A DNA stretch of 9,709 nt from an uncultured Bacteroidota bacterium (GTDB taxonomy: Bacteria; Bacteroidota; Bacteroidia; Chitinophagales; S012-47): the NCBI GenBank assembly GCA_913062655.1, contig CAJXXO010000080.1, positions 1-9,709 of the forward strand, written 5' to 3'. How positions within the stretch are numbered: position 1 is the first letter of the stretch; every line of letters starts with the position of its first letter. Below, piece by piece: positions 1 through 6,558 of the stretch. The position numbers and the translations under genes were made by a program. The notes under the pieces are model-generated. The model worked only from the letters and a program-made list of their open reading frames with translations. It ran no database searches and had not been told where the DNA came from.

Positions 1-18
1 AGTTTTATTGCTCCATCC

Positions 19-1188
19 TTAACTAAAGTAGTCCTTGATCTTATCGAAAAAGCCTTTTTCGCTTTTGTTGGGGTTGGGTTGGAAGTTGGGCGCATCCCGC
101 AATTTTTCCAGAATGGCTTTTTCCTCATTGGTGAGGCTCTTAGGCGTCCATACATTTACATAGATCAACTGGTCGCCCTTACCATAGCTGTTCACATGCG
201 GCAAGCCTTTACCTTTCAAGCGGAATATCTTTCCTGCTTGCGTGCCGGCCGGAATCTTCACTCGTGCTTTCCCATCTATGGTCGGTACCTCCACTGCCGT
301 ACCCAGTGCGGCATCGATGAAGCTGATGTGGAGGTCGTACACTACATTTTGGCCTTCGCGCTTCAGTTCGTCATCCTTCACCTCTTCGATGGTGATCAGC
401 AGGTCACCTGCCGGGCCACCACGCATGCCGGCATTTCCCTTGCCGCTCATACTGAGCTGTACACCTTCAGTCACACCGGCCGGGATATCGATGGTGATCA
501 TTTCCTCATCGTACATACGGCCGTCACCGTTACACTTGCTACACTTGCTGGTGATGGTAGAGCCTTCGCCATTACAGGTGGGGCAGGTTTGTGTGGTCTG
601 CATCTGACCGAGGATGGTATTGGATACGCGCGTCACTACGCCACGCCCACCACAGGTATTACAGGTGGAGAAAGAGCTGCTGTCTTTGGCGCCATTGCCC
701 CCGCATGAGTCACAGGTCACGTATTTTTTGACCTTGATCTTTTTCTGGGCACCATTGGCGATCTCTGCCAGGGTCAATTTTACTTTGATGCGAAGATTAC
801 TACCGCGCTGTCCGCGACCGCGGCTCCGTTGACGGCTGCGTCCGCCACCGCCTCCAAAGAAGCTTTCAAAAGGACCGAAGTCGCCAAAAATGTCACCAAA
901 CTGCGAGAAGATATCGTCCATCGACATGCCACCACCGGCACCGCCACCGAATCCACCGGCACCGCGCATGCCATCGTGGCCAAACTGATCGTACCGCTGC
1001 CGTTTTTCCGGATCGCGTAATACTTCGTAAGCTTCAGCCGCTTCTTTGAATTTATCTTCCGCCTCTTTGTCGCCCGGGTTGCGGTCGGGGTGATACTTCA
1101 GCGCCACCTTGCGGTACGCCTTTTTGATCTCCTCCGCGCTTGCCCCTTTTGACAGGCCCAATATTTCGTAGTAATCCCTTTTCGCCAT
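19..1188 (-). CDS. dnaJ: DnaJ, Hsp40 co-chaperone (complete, 389 aa)
   Basis: Cytoplasmic co-chaperone that delivers unfolded clients to DnaK and stimulates its ATPase. The full type I layout is visible. The J domain (residues about 1-70) has the HPD motif at 33-35. A glycine/phenylalanine-rich linker runs from about 71 to 117. The zinc-binding region has four CxxCxGxG repeats starting at C159, C176, C202 and C216, and is followed by the beta-rich client-binding and dimerisation part to the C-terminus. Length is close to the usual 370-390. The start is the ATG at 1186-1188, which gives the canonical opening AKRDYYEILG. The gene follows the grpE stop after 6 bases, so the two are surely one transcript. 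No separate promoter was seen. Only 18 bases lie beyond the stop, so a terminator cannot be judged. Identification is secure. Confidence 0.98.
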   Translation of the reverse strand: MAKRDYYEILGLSKGASAEEIKKAYRKVALKYHPDRNPGDKEAEDKFKEAAEAYEVLRDPEKRQRYDQFGHDGMRGAGGFGGGAGGGMSMDDIFSQFGDIFGDFGPFESFFGGGGGRSRQRSRGRGQRGSNLRIKVKLTLAEIANGAQKKIKVKKYVTCDSCGGNGAKDSSSFSTCNTCGGRGVVTRVSNTILGQMQTTQTCPTCNGEGSTITSKCSKCNGDGRMYDEEMITIDIPAGVTEGVQLSMSGKGNAGMRGGPAGDLLITIEEVKDDELKREGQNVVYDLHISFIDAALGTAVEVPTIDGKARVKIPAGTQAGKIFRLKGKGLPHVNSYGKGDQLIYVNVWTPKSLTNEEKAILEKLRDAPNFQPNPNKSEKGFFDKIKDYFS

Positions 1189-1194
1189 GTATCC

Positions 1195-1851
1195 TTATTT
1201 ACCCACTACTACTTTCGCGTAGCGGATGATTTTGTCGTTCAGCAGATAGCCCTTTTCCGTTACATCGAGCACTTTACCTTTCAACTCTTCGCTAGGCGCT
1301 TGAATCTCTGCGATTGCCTCGTGCCACTCTGGGTCAAAATCCTTCTCCTTGGAATCCATCGCCTGCAAGCCCTGCTGCTCCAGCACTTTACGAAATTTCT
1401 GTACGATCAACTCGAAACCTTGCTGATAGGCTTCCAGGTCTTTGGTTTTTGCAAACGCATCTTCCGCGCGGTCAATGTCGTCCACTACAGGCAATAACGC
1501 TTCCATCAGGCCCTTGCTGGCCGTAGCCATCAGCTCGAGTTTCTCTTTAGCGGTTCGCCTGCGAAGGTTTTCAAACTCTGCATACAAGCGCAGGTTTTTA
1601 TCCTTCAGCTCCGCTACTTCGCCTTCCAGCTCTTCAATCTGCTCTTTGTACTTCGCCTTGCTGCTTTTGAAAAAGCCCTTACTCTTTTTCTCCTTCTCCG
1701 CCCCGGCATCGTCTTCTTCCTGCGACTCCGCCTGTTCATCAACTGCAGGGGCCTCTTTTTCAGCGGTAGAGGGTTCAGTGGTGTCCGTATTGTCCTGAGC
1801 CGTAGGCTGCACTTGCTCTTTTTCTTCCGGTGTCTGCTTTTCTTTATTCAT
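1195..1851 (-). CDS. grpE: GrpE, nucleotide exchange factor for DnaK (218 aa)
   Basis: Releases ADP from DnaK and so completes the DnaK-DnaJ cycle; its partner dnaJ lies directly downstream. The N-terminal 60 residues are a low-complexity, glutamate-rich, probably disordered tail. A long helix of coiled-coil character follows at about 65-110, including the NLRRRTAKEK stretch. The GrpE C-terminal beta domain has FDPEWHEAI at 172-180 and the GYLLNDKIIRYAKV stretch at about 201-214. Two ATGs lie two codons apart (1857 and 1851). I chose 1851 because GAAAAG lies seven bases ahead of it, but 1857 (220 aa) is equally possible. A TTG at 1905 extends the frame by 18 codons with sequence unlike GrpE and was rejected. 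The 141-base gap to murA suggests an independent promoter, so this is probably the first gene of a grpE-dnaJ heat-shock operon. Confidence 0.96.
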   Translation of the reverse strand: MNKEKQTPEEKEQVQPTAQDNTDTTEPSTAEKEAPAVDEQAESQEEDDAGAEKEKKSKGFFKSSKAKYKEQIEELEGEVAELKDKNLRLYAEFENLRRRTAKEKLELMATASKGLMEALLPVVDDIDRAEDAFAKTKDLEAYQQGFELIVQKFRKVLEQQGLQAMDSKEKDFDPEWHEAIAEIQAPSEELKGKVLDVTEKGYLLNDKIIRYAKVVVGK

Positions 1852-1908
1852 AATCATACTTTTCAGCGTTCCATTCAGCGCAAAATGCTTGCCATATCGA
1901 GCCAATCG

Positions 1909-1955
1909 GTCAAAGTGACAGACAACATGGAGGCTTTGTTTGTCAAGAATGACAA
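1909..1955. promoter_or_regulatory. Paired TGTCA/TGACA dyads upstream of grpE, candidate operator
   Basis: Seen directly: a perfect 16-base dyad TTGTCA-AGAA-TGACAA at 1940-1955 and a smaller perfect dyad GTCA-AAG-TGAC at 1909-1919, with centres about 33 bases apart. A further lone TGTCA half-site lies at 1989-1993. On the grpE strand a near-match to the Bacteroidota -7 element (TCACTTTG, 7 of 8) falls at 1918-1911, inside the smaller dyad. Nothing good lies at the expected -33 distance; the nearest TTG is 25 bases up. Because the next gene is a heat-shock operon, an operator for a stress regulator is the simplest reading. The regulator is unknown and the motif is neither CIRCE nor HAIR. Confidence 0.45.
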
Positions 1956-1969
1956 TGCTGCAATGCAGC
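1940..1969 (-). other. Two adjacent short stem-loops after murA
   Basis: Read on the murA/grpE strand, GCTGC-ATT-GCAGC (1969-1957) is followed after one base by TTGTCA-TTCT-TGACAA (1955-1940). Both stems are perfect (5 and 6 pairs). They begin about 30 bases after the murA stop. No T-run follows, so a normal intrinsic terminator is unlikely. They could be RNA 3'-end structures of the murA transcript. Alternatively the second could act only as a DNA operator for grpE. Confidence 0.35.
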
Positions 1970-1998
1970 CAGGAAAAGGTGGTATATCTGTCAGGTAA

Positions 1999-3303
1999 TT
2001 ACAGTCTGCGAATCTGTGCGCCTAATGCTTGCAATCGCTTATCGATATACTGGTACCCGCGATCGATCTGATTGATATTGTAAATGGTGCTGGTGCCATC
2101 GGCAGACAAGGCGGCAATCAGCAAGGCCACACCAGCTCGTATATCAGGTGAGGTCATCTGAATGCCCCGCAGCGGATAAGCCCGGTCCATACCAATAACG
2201 GCCGCCCGGTGCGGGTCGCACAAAATGATCTGTGCCCCCATGTCGATGAGCTTATCCACGAAGAAAAGGCGGCTCTCGAACATCTTCTGGTGTATGAGAA
2301 CACTGCCTTTTGCCTGGGTAGCTACCACCAGAATAATACTCAGCAGGTCGGGGGTAAAGCCCGGCCAAGGTGCATCGGCTATTTGCATGATGGAGCCATC
2401 GATGAAGCTTTGCACTTCGTAGTGCTCTTGTTCAGGAATATGCAAGTCATCGCCCTGCAATTCCATCTGAATACCTAATCGTTGGAAAACCTCCGGTATC
2501 AATCCCAACTGATCGTAGCGTACATCCTTAATGGTAAGCGCGGAGGCTGTCATCGCGGCCATACCGATAAAGGAGCCGATCTCGATCATGTCGGGCAGCA
2601 TGCGGTGTTCACAGCCACCTAGGGCATCTACACCATGTATCTTGAGCAGGTTAGACCCAATGCCTTCAATGTTGGCACCCATGCTGTTGAGCATGCGGCA
2701 CAACTGCTGAATGTAAGGCTCACAAGCGGCATTGTAGATCGTGGTGGTGCCTTCGGCCCCTACGGCTGCCATGATGATGTTGGCCGTACCGGTCACCGAG
2801 GCCTCATCCAGGAGCATGTATACGCCCTTCAATCGGTCTGATTCGAGATAGAAGGAGGCTTCCGCTTTGTCGAAGTCGAATTTGGCGCCCAGTTTCTGAA
2901 ATCCCAGGAAGTGGGTATCCAGTCTTCTGCGACCGATTTTGTCGCCACCCGGACGAGGGATAAACGCTTTGCCAAAACGGGCCAGCAACGGACCGATCAT
3001 CATGATTGAACCGCGCAATTTTTGGGCATCCTGGCGAAACTCTTGCGAGTATAAGAAGTCGAGATTCAAGTCATCCGCCTGGAAGGTGTAGGTATCCTCA
3101 CTGACTTGCGTGACCTTACTGCCCAGCCGGTCGATCAGTTGGATCAGCATATTGACGTCCCGAATGTTGGGGATGTTTGAGAGGGTGACTTTTTCCGGGG
3201 TCAGCAGGGTAGCGCACAATATTTGGAGCGCTTCGTTTTTGGCGCCCTGCGGGGTGATGGTTCCGGATAGTTTGTGGCCGCCAACAATCTCAAATGCATC
3301 CAT
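1999..3303 (-). CDS. murA: MurA, UDP-GlcNAc enolpyruvyl transferase, Asp-type active site (434 aa)
   Basis: Transfers enolpyruvate from PEP to UDP-N-acetylglucosamine, the first committed step of peptidoglycan synthesis, in the cytoplasm. Visible family residues are K22-N23 in the GAKNEAL motif, the substrate-contact aspartate D319 in FTPDL (E. coli D305), R389 in DIRAG (E. coli R397) and the closing DRGYQYIDKRL. Length is slightly above the 419 of E. coli MurA. The loop that normally carries the catalytic cysteine reads PRPGGDKIG, so Asp121 replaces Cys115 of E. coli. In other bacteria this exchange keeps activity and removes the target of fosfomycin. The start is the ATG at 3301-3303, 12 bases after the DUF4290 stop, which indicates co-transcription with that gene. 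Identification is secure; the fosfomycin prediction is inference from the residue. Confidence 0.97.
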   Translation of the reverse strand: MDAFEIVGGHKLSGTITPQGAKNEALQILCATLLTPEKVTLSNIPNIRDVNMLIQLIDRLGSKVTQVSEDTYTFQADDLNLDFLYSQEFRQDAQKLRGSIMMIGPLLARFGKAFIPRPGGDKIGRRRLDTHFLGFQKLGAKFDFDKAEASFYLESDRLKGVYMLLDEASVTGTANIIMAAVGAEGTTTIYNAACEPYIQQLCRMLNSMGANIEGIGSNLLKIHGVDALGGCEHRMLPDMIEIGSFIGMAAMTASALTIKDVRYDQLGLIPEVFQRLGIQMELQGDDLHIPEQEHYEVQSFIDGSIMQIADAPWPGFTPDLLSIILVVATQAKGSVLIHQKMFESRLFFVDKLIDMGAQIILCDPHRAAVIGMDRAYPLRGIQMTSPDIRAGVALLIAALSADGTSTIYNINQIDRGYQYIDKRLQALGAQIRRL

Positions 3304-3315
3304 GCAACAGTGGTT

Positions 3316-3960
3316 TTATCTTCTCTTTTTGTGATAGCTTTTCTTGCGGTAGTTTCCTTTTCCCCGCCCTTTATGCTGGCTTTTGTGACTAGAAGATCGG
3401 CTACGATTCGATCTGCGTAGGCTGTCCAGGTTGGCTTCGTCTTCCAGGGACAATTCGCCTGCACTCAGCATTTGAAAGTCGTTTTTGATGACTTCATCGG
3501 TGATATTGTCACGGTTCCAGGTGTTGTAGACCATCTTCATGTAATTTCCGATCACTTCAGCAAAGGCCTTTTGCTTCTCGGGGTCTTCCATGCTGATAGC
3601 CTTTTTGACCATGCTCTCTACATTCTTACCATAGTGGCGGTATTTGATGCGCTGGCGGGGATAGGCCATGTTCATCGACTGATACCGCTTTTCGTAGGTG
3701 TCAGGATCAGGCTTTTCGTAGGGGGATTCTACGTCCAACTTCCAGTCCGACATATAGAAAAGGTGGTCCCACAGCTTTTGGCGGTATTCCTCAAAGGACT
3801 TCAGTTGCGGGTTTACTTGTGTCATCACTTCGATGATGAATTCAGCGATCTGCTGCCGCTCTTTCGGATCTTCTACGGTGCAGGCATAATCTACCAGGGA
3901 TTGCACATTGCGACCGTACTCCCGCATAATCAGTTTGTCTTTACTCGTATTGTAGTTCAT
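3316..3960 (-). CDS. DUF4290-family protein with internal duplication and basic tail (214 aa)
   Basis: I recognise this as the DUF4290 family, which I know only from Bacteroidota and often beside murA; its function is not known. There is no signal peptide or membrane segment, so it should be cytoplasmic. Two copies of a 34-residue unit align without gaps at residues 13-46 and 108-141. They share the pattern R-x-Y-G-[RK]-N-V-x-S-[LM]-V, then EDP, then AE, with 15 of 34 positions identical. The segment between them contains KLWDHLFYMSDWKLD. The last 34 residues (181-214) are almost only Arg, Lys, Ser, His, Gly, Asn, Gln and Tyr with no acidic residue, like disordered nucleic-acid-binding tails. 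It is probably the first gene of a unit with murA, and a candidate promoter lies about 100 bases upstream. A role linked to cell-wall synthesis or RNA is speculation from context. Confidence 0.9.
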   Translation of the reverse strand: MNYNTSKDKLIMREYGRNVQSLVDYACTVEDPKERQQIAEFIIEVMTQVNPQLKSFEEYRQKLWDHLFYMSDWKLDVESPYEKPDPDTYEKRYQSMNMAYPRQRIKYRHYGKNVESMVKKAISMEDPEKQKAFAEVIGNYMKMVYNTWNRDNITDEVIKNDFQMLSAGELSLEDEANLDSLRRSNRSRSSSHKSQHKGRGKGNYRKKSYHKKRR

Positions 3961-4060
3961 GAATTACACTTTGCCATTTCCCGCTGACGATACAGAGAGG
4001 AGGTTCTTTGGTATGCTTCAACGGGGCAGGAAATTAGATAGGCACTATTGCTATTGGTTA

Positions 4061-4091
4061 CGAAAATACAGCGCCAAGCGACCATATCAAA
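4061..4091 (-). promoter_or_regulatory. Candidate Bacteroidota-type promoter for DUF4290-murA
   Basis: On the minus strand, TTTG (4091-4088) is followed after exactly 19 bases by TATTTTCG (4068-4061). This fits the -33 TTTG and -7 TAnnTTTG elements of the Bacteroidota primary sigma factor with one mismatch. The predicted start near 4057 leaves a leader of about 97 bases before the ATG at 3960. The rest of the 137-base gap 3961-4097 shows no other clear element and no convincing terminator for the upstream helicase gene. Confidence 0.5.
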
Positions 4092-4097
4092 ATATTT

Positions 4098-6425
4098 CTA
4101 ATCCTCGAGGGGCTTGTCACGCAGGATACGCAGCTTGGCATACTTCAACATAATGCGTTTGTTGCCAATCTGTTTAAAGTGAATATTAGCGATTTTATTG
4201 TCCACGTTGCCATCCATACTTACGATTTTACCAAAGCCAAACCGCTGGTGCTCCACCCGCATGCCCGTCTGCAATTCTGCCGGATTGTCGGGGTGAAAGT
4301 CATCCGAAGGCGTATGGACATATTGGGTTGCCTTGGGCTTAGGCTTGCTGGCGGCCTGACCGGGGCTGTTGCCCTGCTGTGGGCCAAAGCGCTGCTGAAT
4401 GCGCTGCCGGTTCTCGGGCCGTTGGGTGGGTCGCTTGGGCGGTTCCGGCTTGGGCATGCCTTTTAGTTCTACCAGTTCTTCCGGTACCTCTTCGATAAAC
4501 CGGCTTGGCTCGCAATACATCAGGTTACCAAAGCGGTACCGCATGTTCGCATACGACAATACCAATCGCTTCATGGCCCGGGTAACGGCTACATAAAATA
4601 GTCTGCGCTCTTCTTCCAGGTCGCTACGATCGCCCAGCGATTGCATGGACGGAAACAGGCCTTCTTCCAGCCCTACCCCATAGACTACCGGAAATTCCAG
4701 TCCCTTGGCCGAGTGGATGGTCATCAGTTTCACCCGTGGCGTATCGTCTTCTTCATTGTCCATATCAGTGAGCAGGGTGACCTGCTGCAAATAGGCGCCC
4801 AGGCTGGTGTCTTCCTGCAGGATTTCACCCGTTTCTTCCTGTACAGGAGCACTATCGGTAAATTCCTTGATAGAGTTGAGCAATTCCTGCACATTCTCAT
4901 ACCGGCTAAGGCCCTCTACCGACTTGTCGTTGTAGAGTTCTTGCAGCAGGTTGGTCGATTTGCCCACATGGGCGGCCAGTTCGTACGCATCTTTTTTATC
5001 TACCATCGCCTGGAAGCTTTGGATCATGATCACGAACTGTTCGATGGCGTTTGTTGCTCGTCCACTTAAGCCATATTGGCGGATATGAGTGAGTACCTCC
5101 CAGATAGGTACCCCACGGTCATTGGCCAGCACCGTTATTTTTTCCATGGTCGTCTTACCGATGCCACGGGTTGGGTAATTGATGACCCTGCGCAGCGCCT
5201 CCTCATCATTGGGGTTGATGATCAACCGGAGGTAGGAGAGGTAGTCTTTAATCTCTTTGCGCTGATAGAAAGACAGGCCGCCATACACGCGATAGGGAAT
5301 ATTGCGCTTGCGGAGCGCCTCTTCAAAAGCCCTGGATTGTGCATTGGTGCGGTAGAGGATGGCGAAGTCATCATCTTTGTAATGGTGGCGCATCTTTTCC
5401 TCAAAGATGCTTTCGGCTATCAGTTTGCCCTCTTCGTTGTCACTCGCAGACCGGATCACAGTGATTTTATTGCCGTGCTCATTGTCGGTCCATATCACCT
5501 TGGGCAGTTGCTGTTTGTTGCGGGTAATCACCTCATTGGCCAGCTTCACAATGTGCTTGGTGGAGCGATAATTCTGCTCCAACTTATAGGTGCGCAGGTC
5601 GGGGTAGTCGCGCTCGAAGTTCAGGATGTTTTGAATGTTGGCGCCCCGGAAAGAGTAAATGCTTTGCGCATCGTCACCTACCACGCAAATATTTTCATGA
5701 ATATCGCCCAGCATCTTTACGATGGCATATTGGGCATGGTTGGTATCCTGAAACTCATCGATGAGGATGTAGCGAAACTTATTCTGGTACTTATACAGGG
5801 CATCAGGAAATTGCTTGAGCAACTGGTACATTTTCAGCAGCAAATCATCAAAGTCCATGGCACCCGCCTGAAAGCAGCGCTTGGCATACTGCTCATACAA
5901 TTCGCCCAGCTTAGGGCGGCCACTGGTCTCATCGTCCATCATGAGTGTGGCATCACTCAGGTATTCTACCGGTGTTATCAGGCTGTTTTTAGCAGATGAG
6001 ATCCGGTTGTACACAATGTTGGGCTTGTAAAGGCTGTCGTTGAGGGCCATCTCACGTACCAGGGTTTTGATCAGGCTCTTGGCATCCTGCGTGTCGTATA
6101 TGGAGAAATTGGAGGGATACCCCAGCCGGTGCCCTTCAATGCGAAGAATGCGGGCAAACACCGAGTGAAAAGTGCCCATCCACAGGTTGCGCGCCTCACT
6201 CCCCACGATCAGTTGGATACGCTCCTTCATCTCGCGCGCAGCCTTATTGGTAAAGGTGAGCGACAGAATATTAAATGGGTCGATGCCTTGCTGCATCATA
6301 TGGGCTATGCGATAGGTGAGGACACGGGTCTTGCCCGATCCGGGGCCGGCAATGACCAATACCGGGCCTTCGTAATTTTCTACCGCTTCGCGTTGAGCGG
6401 GGTTGAGTTCGTCTAGATAATTCAT
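4098..6425 (-). CDS. UvrD/PcrA-type superfamily 1A DNA helicase (775 aa)
   Basis: ATP-driven 3'-5' DNA helicase of the UvrD/PcrA group, expected to act in nucleotide excision repair, mismatch repair and removal of stalled RNA polymerase or recombinase. All motifs are intact: Q motif LNPAQREAV (Q11), Walker A AGPGSGKT (26-33), TFTNKAAREM (57-66), Walker B DEFQD (223-227), VVGDDAQSIYSFRGA (248-262), LEQNYRST (282-289), HSAKGLEF (571-578) and EEERRLFYVAVTRA (604-617). A Pro/Gln-rich linker at about 655-710 leads to a Tudor-like C-terminal domain (about 718-768, VEHQRFGFGKIVS and LKYAKLRIL). In PcrA/UvrD that domain contacts RNA polymerase. Its presence argues against Rep and for PcrA/UvrD; the two names are used interchangeably in this phylum, so I give no symbol. 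The ATG at 6423-6425 begins just before the Q motif. The gene diverges from the lipoprotein gene. Confidence 0.96.
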   Translation of the reverse strand: MNYLDELNPAQREAVENYEGPVLVIAGPGSGKTRVLTYRIAHMMQQGIDPFNILSLTFTNKAAREMKERIQLIVGSEARNLWMGTFHSVFARILRIEGHRLGYPSNFSIYDTQDAKSLIKTLVREMALNDSLYKPNIVYNRISSAKNSLITPVEYLSDATLMMDDETSGRPKLGELYEQYAKRCFQAGAMDFDDLLLKMYQLLKQFPDALYKYQNKFRYILIDEFQDTNHAQYAIVKMLGDIHENICVVGDDAQSIYSFRGANIQNILNFERDYPDLRTYKLEQNYRSTKHIVKLANEVITRNKQQLPKVIWTDNEHGNKITVIRSASDNEEGKLIAESIFEEKMRHHYKDDDFAILYRTNAQSRAFEEALRKRNIPYRVYGGLSFYQRKEIKDYLSYLRLIINPNDEEALRRVINYPTRGIGKTTMEKITVLANDRGVPIWEVLTHIRQYGLSGRATNAIEQFVIMIQSFQAMVDKKDAYELAAHVGKSTNLLQELYNDKSVEGLSRYENVQELLNSIKEFTDSAPVQEETGEILQEDTSLGAYLQQVTLLTDMDNEEDDTPRVKLMTIHSAKGLEFPVVYGVGLEEGLFPSMQSLGDRSDLEEERRLFYVAVTRAMKRLVLSYANMRYRFGNLMYCEPSRFIEEVPEELVELKGMPKPEPPKRPTQRPENRQRIQQRFGPQQGNSPGQAASKPKPKATQYVHTPSDDFHPDNPAELQTGMRVEHQRFGFGKIVSMDGNVDNKIANIHFKQIGNKRIMLKYAKLRILRDKPLED

Positions 6426-6432
6426 GGATGCC

Positions 6433-6440
6433 CAAAATTA
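6433..6440 (-). promoter_or_regulatory. -7 element of the helicase gene, near-leaderless
   Basis: The minus strand reads TAATTTTG, a perfect TAnnTTTG match, ending seven bases before the ATG at 6425. With the G at about -4 the transcript should start near 6429, leaving a leader of about four bases. No TTG is seen at the usual -33 distance, where the GC-rich hairpin lies instead. The position upstream of an otherwise promoterless gene supports the call. Confidence 0.5.
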
Positions 6441-6449
6441 ACTAAAAGG

Positions 6450-6478
6450 AAGGCCGGGCTGTTCCCCGGGCCGGTCTT
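6450..6478. terminator. GC-rich hairpin with T-runs on both sides, between divergent genes
   Basis: The arms AAGGCCGG (6450-6457) and CCGGTCTT (6471-6478) pair over eight positions with one G-T wobble, around a 13-base loop that includes CCCGGG. TTTTAA follows on the plus strand and CCTTTT on the minus strand, so it has the shape of a bidirectional intrinsic terminator. It lies upstream of both predicted transcript starts, so neither flanking gene would transcribe it. It could stop stray transcription, or be a DNA-level element near the helicase promoter. The rest of the gap 6479-6544 holds only a short GGGTAAACCC palindrome at 6524-6533. Confidence 0.35.
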
Positions 6479-6544
6479 TTAATCCACATGCCGTGATAAA
6501 CTTTTCCTAATGGCAAGGGCTATGGGTAAACCCTTCATTTCATC

Positions 6545-6552
6545 TATCTTTG
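6545..6552 (+). promoter_or_regulatory. -7 element of the lipoprotein gene, near-leaderless
   Basis: TATCTTTG matches TAnnTTTG at all fixed positions and ends six bases before the ATG at 6559. A start near 6556 would give a leader of about three bases. No clear -33 TTG is present. The element also explains why an in-frame TTG at 6550 cannot be the translation start: it lies inside the promoter. The lipoprotein-purN pair is probably transcribed from here. Confidence 0.5.
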
Positions 6553-6558
6553 CTGACC

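Noticed and set aside
79..708. Plus-strand 209-codon open frame opposite dnaJ
   Set aside because: It lies wholly antisense to an intact, well-conserved dnaJ, and its translation resembles no family I know. It is a shadow of the codon usage of dnaJ.
1852..1905. N-terminal extension of GrpE from a TTG at 1905
   Set aside because: The added residues do not look like GrpE, and the region overlaps likely promoter sequence. Two ATGs at 1857 and 1851 fit the family better.
5076..5999. Plus-strand 307-codon open frame opposite the helicase gene
   Set aside because: Despite its length it is antisense to the motif-rich helicase. Its hydrophobic composition is what the reverse complement of charged helical sequence gives, and no promoter or start context is seen.
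6524..6533. GGGTAAACCC palindrome upstream of the lipoprotein gene
   Set aside because: The arms are only four bases, and a match of this size is expected by chance. It falls between about -32 and -23, so it could be an operator, but there is no second copy.
6550..6558. TTG at 6550 as start of the lipoprotein
   Set aside because: It lies inside the TATCTTTG promoter element. The ATG at 6559 gives a standard signal peptide.
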